64,000 nt of DNA, from positions 21,263-85,262 of the forward strand of contig NZ_JAMQBK010000028.1 in the NCBI RefSeq assembly GCF_023701485.1. Direction: 5' to 3'. Every line of letters starts with the position of its first letter. Within the stretch, counting starts at the first letter, position 1. This DNA comes from Aporhodopirellula aestuarii (lineage in GTDB: Bacteria > Planctomycetota > Planctomycetia > Pirellulales > Pirellulaceae). Shown here piece after piece: positions 1 to 7,270 of this stretch. The translations under genes were made by a program, and so were the position numbers. Under the pieces are notes generated by a model. That model searched no databases. It saw nothing but the letters and a program-made list of their open reading frames with translations, and had not been told where the DNA came from.

Positions 1-162
1 GGGGAGATGTCGGGCGATCGACCCCGCGAAATCGCCTGCGGTGGGGCAGCCAGCACCGCTTCTTGACCGCAGATAGCCGACCGCGGATCGCGGCGGCGTC
101 TCGCATCCAATCCGTTTGTGGACGCGAGCCATTGTTGGGAAACGATTGTTGCCAATCGCACA
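1..162. other. Left edge of window, no complete gene
   Basis: The first 66 bases are open in frame 1 on the + strand and end at a TGA, so they could be the tail of a gene that starts outside the window, but about 20 residues are too few to recognise. The rest up to the first palindrome shows no convincing reading frame. Confidence 0.3.
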
Positions 163-204
163 TTCGCGGGAGCGAACGGCCACGTGGCCGTTCGCTCCCG
201 CGAA
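163..204. repeat. REP-like perfect palindrome upstream of the transposase
   Basis: This is a perfect 42-bp palindrome centred on CACGTG, with arms reading TTCGCGGGAGCGAACGGCCAC and its complement. The word CGAGCGTT follows at once. A close copy with the same flanking words lies on the other side of the transposase gene (1004-1043). Paired palindromes next to a Y1 transposase are the hallmark of REP/RAYT units. Confidence 0.85.
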
Positions 205-323
205 CGAGCGTTCCACGGCATCCGCCACCTATGCGTTCAAACACGTCCGTCACCCACACGCCCGCAATCGGATACAATCATTGAACTCAATCCGTTTGTC
301 CTGGACACACGAGAGCCCCACCG

Positions 324-971
324 ATGATTGGTGAGATCTTTGTTCCAAAAGCCGAATGGCAGATCGAAGAAACGTGCCGGCCGCACTGGTCGCAGGCGGG
401 AGCGATCATCTTTGTAACCTTTCGCACCGCCGATTCGATTCCATCGAGTGCACTCAAACTCTGGAATCGACAGAAACAAGACTGGCTTTCACGACGAGGG
501 TACGGAGATCATCCCTGGCCCACGCTGCTCGACAAACTGTCAGACGAAGACCGCAAGCGATTTAACATCGAGTTCAATCGCAAACGAGAAGAGTTTCTAG
601 ATACCGGTCACGGCCGCTGTTTGCTCAGGCGACAAGAGTTGTCGAACATCGTCGCCAAATCGCTGCTGCATTTCGATGGAGAGCGATATCGAATGGGAGA
701 TTTCGTGGTAATGCCCAACCACGTGCATCTGCTTTGTGCGTTCGGCAGCGAGACCGCAATGAGGGAACAGTTTGATTCGTGGCAGCACTACACGGCATGT
801 CGGATCAACCGACAGATTGGAGCACGCGGATCGTTTTGGCAGGGCGATCCGTTTGATCACTTGGTTCGCAGTCCCGAACAGTACGACTATTTAAGGCGGT
901 ATGTCCGCGACAATCCCAAACGCGCGGGATTGCAGGCGGGGCAATATCACCTACGTCGACTGCCTGATTGA
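324..971 (+). CDS. REP-associated tyrosine transposase (Y1/HUH family)
   Basis: A 215-aa single-domain protein of the Y1 transposase family (IS200-like, RAYT class), which nicks and joins single-stranded DNA at hairpins. The HUH metal-binding motif is visible as MPNHVHLL around residues 130-137, with the candidate catalytic tyrosine in HYTACRIN near residue 155. The C-terminus FWQGDPFDHLVRS...YLRRYVRDNPKRAG is typical of the RAYT branch. The gene stands alone and is bracketed by two palindromes (163-204 and 1004-1043) that are its likely substrates. No IS-type terminal repeats or target duplication are seen, so it looks like a domesticated, chromosomal RAYT rather than a mobile IS. The length and motifs look intact. 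Confidence 0.9.
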   Translation: MIGEIFVPKAEWQIEETCRPHWSQAGAIIFVTFRTADSIPSSALKLWNRQKQDWLSRRGYGDHPWPTLLDKLSDEDRKRFNIEFNRKREEFLDTGHGRCLLRRQELSNIVAKSLLHFDGERYRMGDFVVMPNHVHLLCAFGSETAMREQFDSWQHYTACRINRQIGARGSFWQGDPFDHLVRSPEQYDYLRRYVRDNPKRAGLQAGQYHLRRLPD

Positions 972-1003
972 GAACCCCTGCAATGTGTCAATCGTGACGC
1001 ACA

Positions 1004-1043
1004 TTCGCGGAGCGAATGGCCACGTGGCCGTTCGCTCTGCGAA
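1004..1043. repeat. REP-like imperfect palindrome downstream of the transposase
   Basis: A second copy of the 163-204 palindrome. It has the same CACGTG centre, the same preceding word CACATTCGCGG and the same following word CGAGCGTT. Two stem positions are now T/G pairs, and one G/C pair present in the upstream arms is absent. It lies between the convergent transposase (ends 971) and esterase (ends 1055) genes. Confidence 0.85.
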
Positions 1044-1054
1044 CGAGCGTTGAC

Positions 1055-2965
1055 TTAGGGGCGTTGCAATCTACGCTCGATGTCCTCTCGATCCTGTTTC
1101 AATAGCTCGGCGGTCGGCAATAACTCACGAACCGCATCGGGATCGGTGGCCAACCATCGTCTCAACAGGCGGGCGTTCACGGTCAACCGGTCGTGCTCAT
1201 TTTGGATTTGTTTAGCCCATTGATACGCCGATTCGATATCGGTGTGTGATTCCTCGCCGATGAAACCTTGCAGCACCGCGTCGCGTCGCGTGCCCGCTGG
1301 AAGTTCGTTCAACCACTGCACCAAGGCCTCTCGATCCATCGGGTGCCACCACTGGGCAATGTTTTGGTAGTGGGCATCCGAACGAAGTCGCTCTGGCAGG
1401 CGAGTTTCCATCCATTCGAGGACTTGGGACGCGTTCGCGGGCTGCTGCTTCATCCAGGACGCAATGATCTGCCAACCTTGTCGAGGGTTCTGCTGAGCCT
1501 CGGGTAGGCCAGCGACATAGCTCAATGCTGCCTCGGTGTCCTCCAATGCCAGCTTCCAGACAACCGAACCGCTCTGCAAAAAGTTGCGCAAAAGAGCCGA
1601 TTCGAAGGTCGCTACTTCTTTGGCCCAAGTCTGCGCATCAAGCTCATAGTCCGGCATCTCTGCGTAGCCGATCAGATCGTCCGCTTCCTGATCAGTTAAA
1701 TGTCCGAGGAGGTCAAGGCTGGCAGAAGGGTCTCGTTCAAAGACGGTCGCTAACAAAGCTTCGATACCGTGACCGCGACAATAATCGGATTCAATGGTAC
1801 GCAGCCAATGCCGGGCCGCATCGGCGTCCTTGACCGCCCACATTTCAGCGACGGCGGCGACACGGTGTGCCAGCTCATCGCTCGCCTCGGACATGTCCAC
1901 CAAACTCAATAAAGATACTTGCTCTTCGAGAGGGTAACCCCTCAGGTTTTCGGCGACCCAATATTCAGGTTCGATGATGAGCTGGACCGCTTGTCGTCGC
2001 TCTTCCGGTGTCAACCACGCGTGGCACAACGACCATTTTTCCGCAACGTTTCCGCTGATCTTTTCTTGGGTGCGGAGATGTTCTCGGATCGTCGTTAACG
2101 CATCTTCGATCCGATCCGTTTTGACGCCAGGGACCGCATTGCGAAGTCCGAGATAGGCGTCGTGATATCGATAACCAAATAGTACTGCCGAGAAACGGTT
2201 GAAGTGAATGAGGTCGGGATTGGAGGTAAGTCCATCCGATGAAACAAACGCGGCATGCGGGAGTTTGAGAGCGACTTGCCGATGCGCCCAATTCACCATG
2301 CGGCGACCCTCGGTCCACGGACGCTCAGGAAATTGCCCCAGTTGGCCGATCATGATGGGAGGCTCGCCGCCGCATTCGGCTCGCAAGCGTTGCAGCACGC
2401 CGAGCAGCTTTTCTTGGTAGACCTCGGCACGGTTAGGGCTGGAGTCTCCTTCGCCCTGATGCCAGAGGATGCCTTGGATCGTGCCGTCATCAGACGCCGC
2501 TCGGATACGTTTGACCGCGTCGTCATATGGGTGCGTTTTTGTCGACGAGTGATAACCGCCCGGTAACCAACAATCGATTGGCGAACCGCCCACGGCGCAC
2601 GGGATCAGACCGATGGAAATATCAGGGCGTGCGTTGGCGTGTGAGATCCCGAAGGTCCGACCCGGTCCGACACCGACAACTTTGGGTTTGTCAAAATGCA
2701 CCGGATCCACAGCCGGTACCCACCGTCCGTCTTCGCTCCACATGTACAATCGCTCATGCGGTTGGCGATCGGCGTCGGTCACTTCGCCGCGTCCTGCCAT
2801 GTTGGATTGACCCGCTAACACGAAGAGGTGAAACGATTCTTTGTTCGGTAGTTCGATGGTCGGTTGCGTGACGGTTTCGGTTTCGCCTTGTCCAAAAGCA
2901 GGGCACGACAACAAGGCTAGCAATATCCAACCCGGCGTGGTTGCTCGTGGTGAAAATCGGTTCAT
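1055..2965 (-). CDS. Exported sialate O-acetylesterase-like SGNH hydrolase
   Basis: A 636-aa protein with an N-terminal signal peptide (hydrophobic run about residues 12-25, ending near AFGQ). An SGNH/carbohydrate-esterase domain of the sialate O-acetylesterase type follows. The nucleophile block is LAGQSNMAG (Ser near 54), then WHQGEGD in the middle and NPDLIHFNRFS with the candidate Asp-x-x-His pair. Such enzymes deacetylate sugars on polysaccharides outside the cytoplasm and are abundant in marine planctomycetes. The C-terminal half (about 300-636) is helical, rich in Trp, Glu and Ala, and unlike the esterase; I do not recognise it, though its repeated helical pattern could be a TPR/HEAT-like scaffold. 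The exact substrate cannot be told. Confidence 0.8.
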   Translation of the reverse strand: MNRFSPRATTPGWILLALLSCPAFGQGETETVTQPTIELPNKESFHLFVLAGQSNMAGRGEVTDADRQPHERLYMWSEDGRWVPAVDPVHFDKPKVVGVGPGRTFGISHANARPDISIGLIPCAVGGSPIDCWLPGGYHSSTKTHPYDDAVKRIRAASDDGTIQGILWHQGEGDSSPNRAEVYQEKLLGVLQRLRAECGGEPPIMIGQLGQFPERPWTEGRRMVNWAHRQVALKLPHAAFVSSDGLTSNPDLIHFNRFSAVLFGYRYHDAYLGLRNAVPGVKTDRIEDALTTIREHLRTQEKISGNVAEKWSLCHAWLTPEERRQAVQLIIEPEYWVAENLRGYPLEEQVSLLSLVDMSEASDELAHRVAAVAEMWAVKDADAARHWLRTIESDYCRGHGIEALLATVFERDPSASLDLLGHLTDQEADDLIGYAEMPDYELDAQTWAKEVATFESALLRNFLQSGSVVWKLALEDTEAALSYVAGLPEAQQNPRQGWQIIASWMKQQPANASQVLEWMETRLPERLRSDAHYQNIAQWWHPMDREALVQWLNELPAGTRRDAVLQGFIGEESHTDIESAYQWAKQIQNEHDRLTVNARLLRRWLATDPDAVRELLPTAELLKQDREDIERRLQRP

Positions 2966-3103
2966 TTTCTGACTGAGTGTAATTGTGTGTGGAGCTGTTC
3001 ATCAGGGTGTCATACCGCCAACCAAGATAACAGATACGTTGGAGGCGATCCGATTGGGGAGAGAACGCCGCGCAAGTGCCCTCGGTCAATCTGGGATGCT
3101 TGA

Positions 3104-3562
3104 TCAGAAGGCATTGTGAGTTGGAAGCTCTTTGCGCTGATGTGCGAAGTGACAACGGAGAATGCAAACGACCGCGTAGAACGCCCACGCCGACGAGAAC
3201 AGCTGCAATGAAAAGACAGGCGAGAAACGCGAAGGCACCCAGTTCCCAATATCGAGCGGGTCGTACTCAGCGAAGGCGGCGATCAATGCGATCGGGTAGA
3301 CGAGGCACATCAACGCCGTCCAGGGAAGGCGTCTGAAGGCACTCGGTCGGACGCTCAATCCGTTCGATGCGATAAACAATGCCCAGATATCAATGGGCAA
3401 TGAGTCTGTCCAGTAAGCGACAGCCAAGGGCCAGGTAAATTGAAAAAGCCCAAATCGATAGACGACTTTGCTCGTGTGTGTTGCGAGAGGACGCGGCATT
3501 AGCGTGACGCCCCTTCGCGTGAAGTCGAGTGATTCGGCTTGCGGTGGTTCGTATGGGTTCAC
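3104..3562 (-). CDS. Small multi-pass membrane protein with MNPYEPP start
   Basis: A 152-aa protein that begins MNPYEPPQAE, a proline-rich N-terminal signature shared by many small planctomycete membrane proteins. Three or four hydrophobic segments follow (about residues 38-52, 56-70, 80-97 and 118-138). The start codon is GTG and overlaps the TGA stop of the upstream gene as GTGA, which points to coupled translation with the DUF2695-like protein. The function is unknown. The C-terminus is short and charged (HQRKELPTHNAF). Confidence 0.65.
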   Translation of the reverse strand: MNPYEPPQAESLDFTRRGVTLMPRPLATHTSKVVYRFGLFQFTWPLAVAYWTDSLPIDIWALFIASNGLSVRPSAFRRLPWTALMCLVYPIALIAAFAEYDPLDIGNWVPSRFSPVFSLQLFSSAWAFYAVVCILRCHFAHQRKELPTHNAF

Positions 3563-4167
3563 GTTTTTCGATGCGGATCGTGTGGCTCGATTCCCTCGGC
3601 CCGGGCCGTCCAGTACTCCGCTTTGAGTCGGCTCTCTTCCACCGCATTGTAAAGAATTTCGCAGTCACAGAATCCTCCCTGAAGCATCAGAACGTGAAAG
3701 ACATCAAAGAGTTCGCTTTCGGTAATTCCACTGCTCAACAAGAGGGGCCTTGAGTTGCGGAAGTCACCCCAACATCGCCCACGCTCGGCTGTCTTCTTGT
3801 GGGGACACATGATGTCATCGAGTTTCCGGAAGAAGCCGATTGCCTTCAGGATTCGCATGACGTCAGGCGTGATGTCCGAGATCAGTTCCTCGTCGGGATA
3901 GCTCAAGTCCGCTGGCGATTCACCGGGCGCGAGTTCGAACCAAACCGTCGTCTCCAAATATTGTTCTTGGTATTCCGACGGGATGAGGTGAGTCAGATAA
4001 TGCCAACGTTGGTAGGGGTAGAGCGACGCGAACTTGGTATCAGTAAAATAGATGGCAAGACGCCTCTCATCTTCTTCCCAAGGCCGAACGCGGATTTCGA
4101 TGTCGGGATAAGAAGGCACGATGAAGTCCCGCAAGTCGTCGACGATTTGCTCAGCTTTGCGGCTCAT
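3559..4167 (-). CDS. DUF2695-like protein
   Basis: The start was set at the internal ATG giving MSRKAEQIVDD, because the upstream extension is Arg-rich and not protein-like. The resulting 202-aa protein has an N-terminal half of unknown type (acidic, with many aromatics: LYPYQRWHYLTHLIP). Its C-terminal segment CPHKKTAERGR...LMLQGGFCDCEILYNAVEE resembles DUF2695, whose hallmark is a C-terminal GG-(Y/F)-CDCE motif. The cysteines could bind metal. It is translationally coupled to the small membrane protein downstream through a GTGA overlap. The role is unknown. Confidence 0.65.
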   Translation of the reverse strand: MSRKAEQIVDDLRDFIVPSYPDIEIRVRPWEEDERRLAIYFTDTKFASLYPYQRWHYLTHLIPSEYQEQYLETTVWFELAPGESPADLSYPDEELISDITPDVMRILKAIGFFRKLDDIMCPHKKTAERGRCWGDFRNSRPLLLSSGITESELFDVFHVLMLQGGFCDCEILYNAVEESRLKAEYWTARAEGIEPHDPHRKT

Positions 4168-4701
4168 CGTTGCCTCGGTTGCATCATCGCCGAGAATGCT
4201 CGTGTCGACGCGGCAGGTCCGGTGCAACGAGTGGTAAACGCGTCTGCGCCGTCTCGGAGAAGCGGCCTGCCGGATCGTGACGTGCACGCCACGATTCCGC
4301 TGGGCCTACCGATTGCGAGTCCATCCAACGAACGCTGTTGACGCGCCGTCGAAGAAAGCAGCCACCGTTTGGTCAGGACACACATCGATCGGCCTTTGAA
4401 CTGTCGGTAAAGTGCGACGCGTTCAAGGTGACAGACACCGAGGGAGGACACTTGCGGCGCTAAATGGCGGCGAGTGACCCGGGACGGTGCTTGGTCCCCT
4501 GCGTCGCTACTACTTTATCCTGAGCAGTCGCTCCGTCGTTGGCAATCGTTTTCGCTGCGTTTTTCGGGCAGATTGGCCGTTTTGTCGGAGTGTCTCGGCG
4601 TGCGTGAAAGCACGGACGGACCATGTAAGTTCAACTGGCACTACTCCGTCGAACCCGCAGTCCCGCTGGACGGGACTGCGGACTGTTTTGCAAGGCAAGC
4701 T
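4168..4701. other. 534-bp non-coding stretch with one hairpin
   Basis: No convincing gene on either strand; the reading frames present are short and Arg/Ser-rich. An 11-bp stem, CCGCAGTCCCG/CGGGACTGCGG with a 5-base loop, sits at 4655-4681, just beyond the stop of the dehydrogenase gene that ends at 4702 on the - strand. It has no T-run, so it could be a factor-dependent or processing hairpin rather than a simple terminator. Confidence 0.4.
4655..4681. terminator. Hairpin downstream of the aldehyde dehydrogenase gene
   Basis: An 11-bp perfect stem with a 5-base loop lies 20 bases past the stop codon of the - strand dehydrogenase gene. It has no uridine tract, so calling it a terminator rests on position only. 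Confidence 0.4.
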
Positions 4702-6294
4702 TTAGACGGACCCGGTTCGCCATTGGCCGTCGATTAACCGCATGGTTTCGTCGGTGGGGGCGTCGTCTTGTAGCAACGCCGGAAGACGATCTTGGCGAAC
4801 ATTGTCAAAACTGGTGAGCTTGCCGAAACGCAGTAACGAGGCGGGCACACCGACGGCGGTGAATCCGGGGTGACCGGTCGCGGGATAGGGGCCCCCGTGG
4901 TTCATTGCGGGACTCACCGCGACGCCGGTCGGCATTTTGTCGTTGAGGAGTCGGCCGACTTTGGGTTCGAGGGCGAATGAGATTTGCTCAACATCACGCT
5001 CTTCGCTGCCGTCCTCGGCGGAATAGATACAACCCGTCAGATTGCCTTCGAGTTGACCGATGACCTCGCACAACTGGGAAAGATCGTTCGCGACCACGAC
5101 GACCGACGCGTTGCCGAACGCTTCGGTTTGGAAGCCCTCGGGGTCGGACAAGAACGTTGTCCCATCCACCCGCATCAAGGTGTTCGCCATCGCGCAGCGA
5201 TCGGGTTCGGGATCACCACCCCCGGTCAACAGTTCAGCACCGAGGCTTGCGAGGGTCTGAATGCTCTTGCCGAGCGATTTCGTGACCGCTGGCGAGAGCA
5301 GTGTCCCTGCTGCGGTGGATTCGAATTGCTCTTTGACTGCCGTGATGAAAGCTTCGGTGTCGTTGTTGGCGACCAGCAAAACCATTCCTGGGTTGGTGCA
5401 GAACTGGCCGGTGCCCATCAGCACGCTGGTGACGAAATCTTTGACGATGGCGTCGCCTCGCTGTGCCAATGCACCCGGGGTGATGACGACCGGGTTGACG
5501 CTGGACAGTTCCAGGTAGATCGGTTTGCCGGCGCGATCGGCGGCGGCTTTGAGTGTCAGTCCGGCCGAGCGACTGCCGGTGTAACCGGTGGCGCCGACGC
5601 GAGGGTCTGACACCAAACGTTCGCCATCGGCGTGGTCGGTGCGATAGAGCAGTTGTACGGTCGCCTCGGGAAGACCGGTTTCTTGGACCGCTTCCAAAGC
5701 CAGTTCGGCGAACAGGCGTGTCGTTTCGGGATGCGAACTGTTTGCTTTGCCGATGACCGGATTGCCCGCTGCGATCGCGGCCGCGAAATCGCCACCCGAA
5801 ACACTGCCGAATGCAAATGGGAAATTGTTTGGTCCGAAGACGCAAACAGGACCGAGTGGACGATAGCACGAACGAATGCCGGCTTTGGTATCGATCGTGG
5901 GCAGTGCCCAGTTACCGGTCCGGCACGCTTCGGCAGCGGCCCGCAACTGGTTGCTCGTGCGAGGCAGTTCGACATCGGCGAGTCGGGGGGATCGAGCCAA
6001 TCCGGTTTCGGCGAATGCCGCATCGACGAGAGAATCTTTGGCGGAGTCGATTTTATCCGCATAAAGACACAGAAAATTCGCAATTTTTTCCGCTGGTAAT
6101 TTGCGAAGTTCCACTGCCGCGGCGGCGGCGGCATCGAGGGCGGCTTCACAGTCGTCCCAGGTGCTGACGGGGAACGTTTCAGGTAACGCGGAGTTTAGGT
6201 TGGGATCGGTGGCATGAAACGTGGATTGGGGCGAAGCGTTTCGCCATGAACCTGCGATCAGTACACGAGCGACGTCGGTGGAGACTGAGGACAT
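4702..6294 (-). CDS. NAD(P)-dependent aldehyde dehydrogenase, ketoglutarate semialdehyde dehydrogenase type
   Basis: A 530-aa aldehyde dehydrogenase. The cofactor and active-site regions read GPVCVFGPNNFPFAFG (about 148-163), YLELSSVNP with the general-base Glu near 262, and GTGQFCTNPG with the catalytic Cys near 299. The words FGPNNFPFAF and GQFCTNPG are characteristic of 2,5-dioxovalerate (alpha-ketoglutaric semialdehyde) dehydrogenases. These oxidise the semialdehyde to 2-oxoglutarate at the end of pentose, uronate, glucarate or hydroxyproline breakdown. No other genes of those pathways sit next to it, so the physiological substrate is inferred from the family only. Length is normal and the ATG start is clear. 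Confidence 0.85.
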   Translation of the reverse strand: MSSVSTDVARVLIAGSWRNASPQSTFHATDPNLNSALPETFPVSTWDDCEAALDAAAAAAVELRKLPAEKIANFLCLYADKIDSAKDSLVDAAFAETGLARSPRLADVELPRTSNQLRAAAEACRTGNWALPTIDTKAGIRSCYRPLGPVCVFGPNNFPFAFGSVSGGDFAAAIAAGNPVIGKANSSHPETTRLFAELALEAVQETGLPEATVQLLYRTDHADGERLVSDPRVGATGYTGSRSAGLTLKAAADRAGKPIYLELSSVNPVVITPGALAQRGDAIVKDFVTSVLMGTGQFCTNPGMVLLVANNDTEAFITAVKEQFESTAAGTLLSPAVTKSLGKSIQTLASLGAELLTGGGDPEPDRCAMANTLMRVDGTTFLSDPEGFQTEAFGNASVVVVANDLSQLCEVIGQLEGNLTGCIYSAEDGSEERDVEQISFALEPKVGRLLNDKMPTGVAVSPAMNHGGPYPATGHPGFTAVGVPASLLRFGKLTSFDNVRQDRLPALLQDDAPTDETMRLIDGQWRTGSV

Positions 6295-6375
6295 GATGGG
6301 AATATTGACTCAAAGGGAGTGATGGAGCGACACGGCTTCATCCTGGAATATTCCATAGAGTTTCTCAACCGGGCT

Positions 6376-6999
6376 TCACCGGCTCGGTCGCACATCGTCG
6401 AGTCGTTTTTCGAGTTCTCGCATGCTTCGCGAAAGCAGCACGCGGATGGCAACATCGGTCTTGCCGAGTTTCTCGGCGATGGATTTGGTCGGTAGGCCGT
6501 CGACGTAGCGCAGTCGAATCGCCGCTTGCTGTTCTTCGCTCAGGGAAGCGATTGCTTCGGACATCCGGTGCATCCGAATGTCTCGGCTAACCGCCGCACT
6601 GGGCGACGTCATGCTGGCGGCGAGCAACCTTTCGAGTCCCCCATCGGATTCGTCGTTGCCGCCCGGTGATGCTGCCGCGTGGATGGATTTTTGGCGGCCG
6701 AAGTCCCGGATCTTGGCGTCGAAGTGAAAGCGGTGGGCATCGACGACGCGTCGCCGCGCGATCTGTTGCAGCCACTGCATCGGAGAGTATTGGTCCAACG
6801 GCGCCGTCGAGAGGCCTGAGATTGCCGTCGCGGATACCTCCTGTATCAGATCGTCGAGCTCGGTCACGGCCAGCAGGTGTTCGCCGGTGATGGAGCGGAC
6901 GAAGCCGGACAGTTGATCGCGGTGCACGGCGATGTATTCGGCCAACGCCTCGACGTCTCGTGCCTGAATCTTTTCGATCAGCGATTCATCTTGTGTCAT
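6376..6999 (-). CDS. ECF-type RNA polymerase sigma factor
   Basis: A 207-aa sigma-70 family protein lacking regions 1 and 3. Region 2 covers about residues 45-95 (LDDLIQEVSATA...WLQQIARRRVVDAHR). Region 4 covers about 150-200 (SEEQQAAIRLRYVDGLPTKSIAEKLGKTDVAIRVLLSRSMREL) with a clear helix-turn-helix. It directs RNA polymerase to a dedicated promoter set. No anti-sigma gene is adjacent; it ends 80 bases before the dehydrogenase gene on the same strand, so read-through is possible. Its upstream region contains an array of heptamer repeats (7083-7163). Confidence 0.88.
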   Translation of the reverse strand: MTQDESLIEKIQARDVEALAEYIAVHRDQLSGFVRSITGEHLLAVTELDDLIQEVSATAISGLSTAPLDQYSPMQWLQQIARRRVVDAHRFHFDAKIRDFGRQKSIHAAASPGGNDESDGGLERLLAASMTSPSAAVSRDIRMHRMSEAIASLSEEQQAAIRLRYVDGLPTKSIAEKLGKTDVAIRVLLSRSMRELEKRLDDVRPSR

Positions 7000-7082
7000 C
7001 AGTTGGTCTCCCGTTGGTAGGAAGGGTGATGAGGACGCCCCGGTTGGAGGATAGCAGATTGACGGGGCGGGTGCTGGGGATT

Positions 7083-7163
7083 GGGAGGTGGGAGCTGGGA
7101 GCTGGGAGCTGGGAGCTGGGAGCTAGAAGCTAGAAGCTAGAAGCTAGAAGCTAGAAGCTAGAA
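7083..7163. repeat. Heptamer tandem array, two successive unit types
   Basis: Six heptamers of GGGAGCT (the first is GGGAGGT) run from 7083 to 7124. Five full copies of AGAAGCT plus AGAA follow to 7163. The two unit types differ at two positions and stay in register. The array lies between the start of the sigma-factor gene and the terminator of the TIGR03000 gene. Heptamer periodicity recalls the short tandem heptanucleotide repeats known from cyanobacteria. Confidence 0.95.
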
Positions 7164-7181
7164 ATGCTTTGCGATGCTACG

Positions 7182-7215
7182 AAAAAAGCCGTGTTCAAGA
7201 ATTCTTGAACACGGC
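7182..7215 (-). terminator. Rho-independent terminator of the TIGR03000 gene
   Basis: A perfect 28-bp palindrome (7188-7215, arms GCCGTGTTCAAGAA and its complement) is followed on the - strand by six T residues (7187-7182). It lies 55 bases past the stop of the gene ending at 7271. Stem and U-run together make a textbook intrinsic terminator. Confidence 0.9.
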
Positions 7216-7270
7216 CTCGTGATTGGGAATGGCGTGTCAGCCGGTGAAGGCTGGTCCGTTTCCGATGTTC

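Noticed and set aside
237..479. 80-aa frame on the - strand covering the transposase start
   Set aside because: It overlaps the clear + strand transposase and has no recognisable domain; a shadow frame.
4164..4451. 95-aa Arg/Ser-rich frame upstream of the DUF2695-like gene
   Set aside because: Composition is random and it lacks a ribosome binding site.
4984..6099. Long + strand frames across the dehydrogenase gene
   Set aside because: They mirror the third-position GC bias of the real - strand gene and have no motifs.
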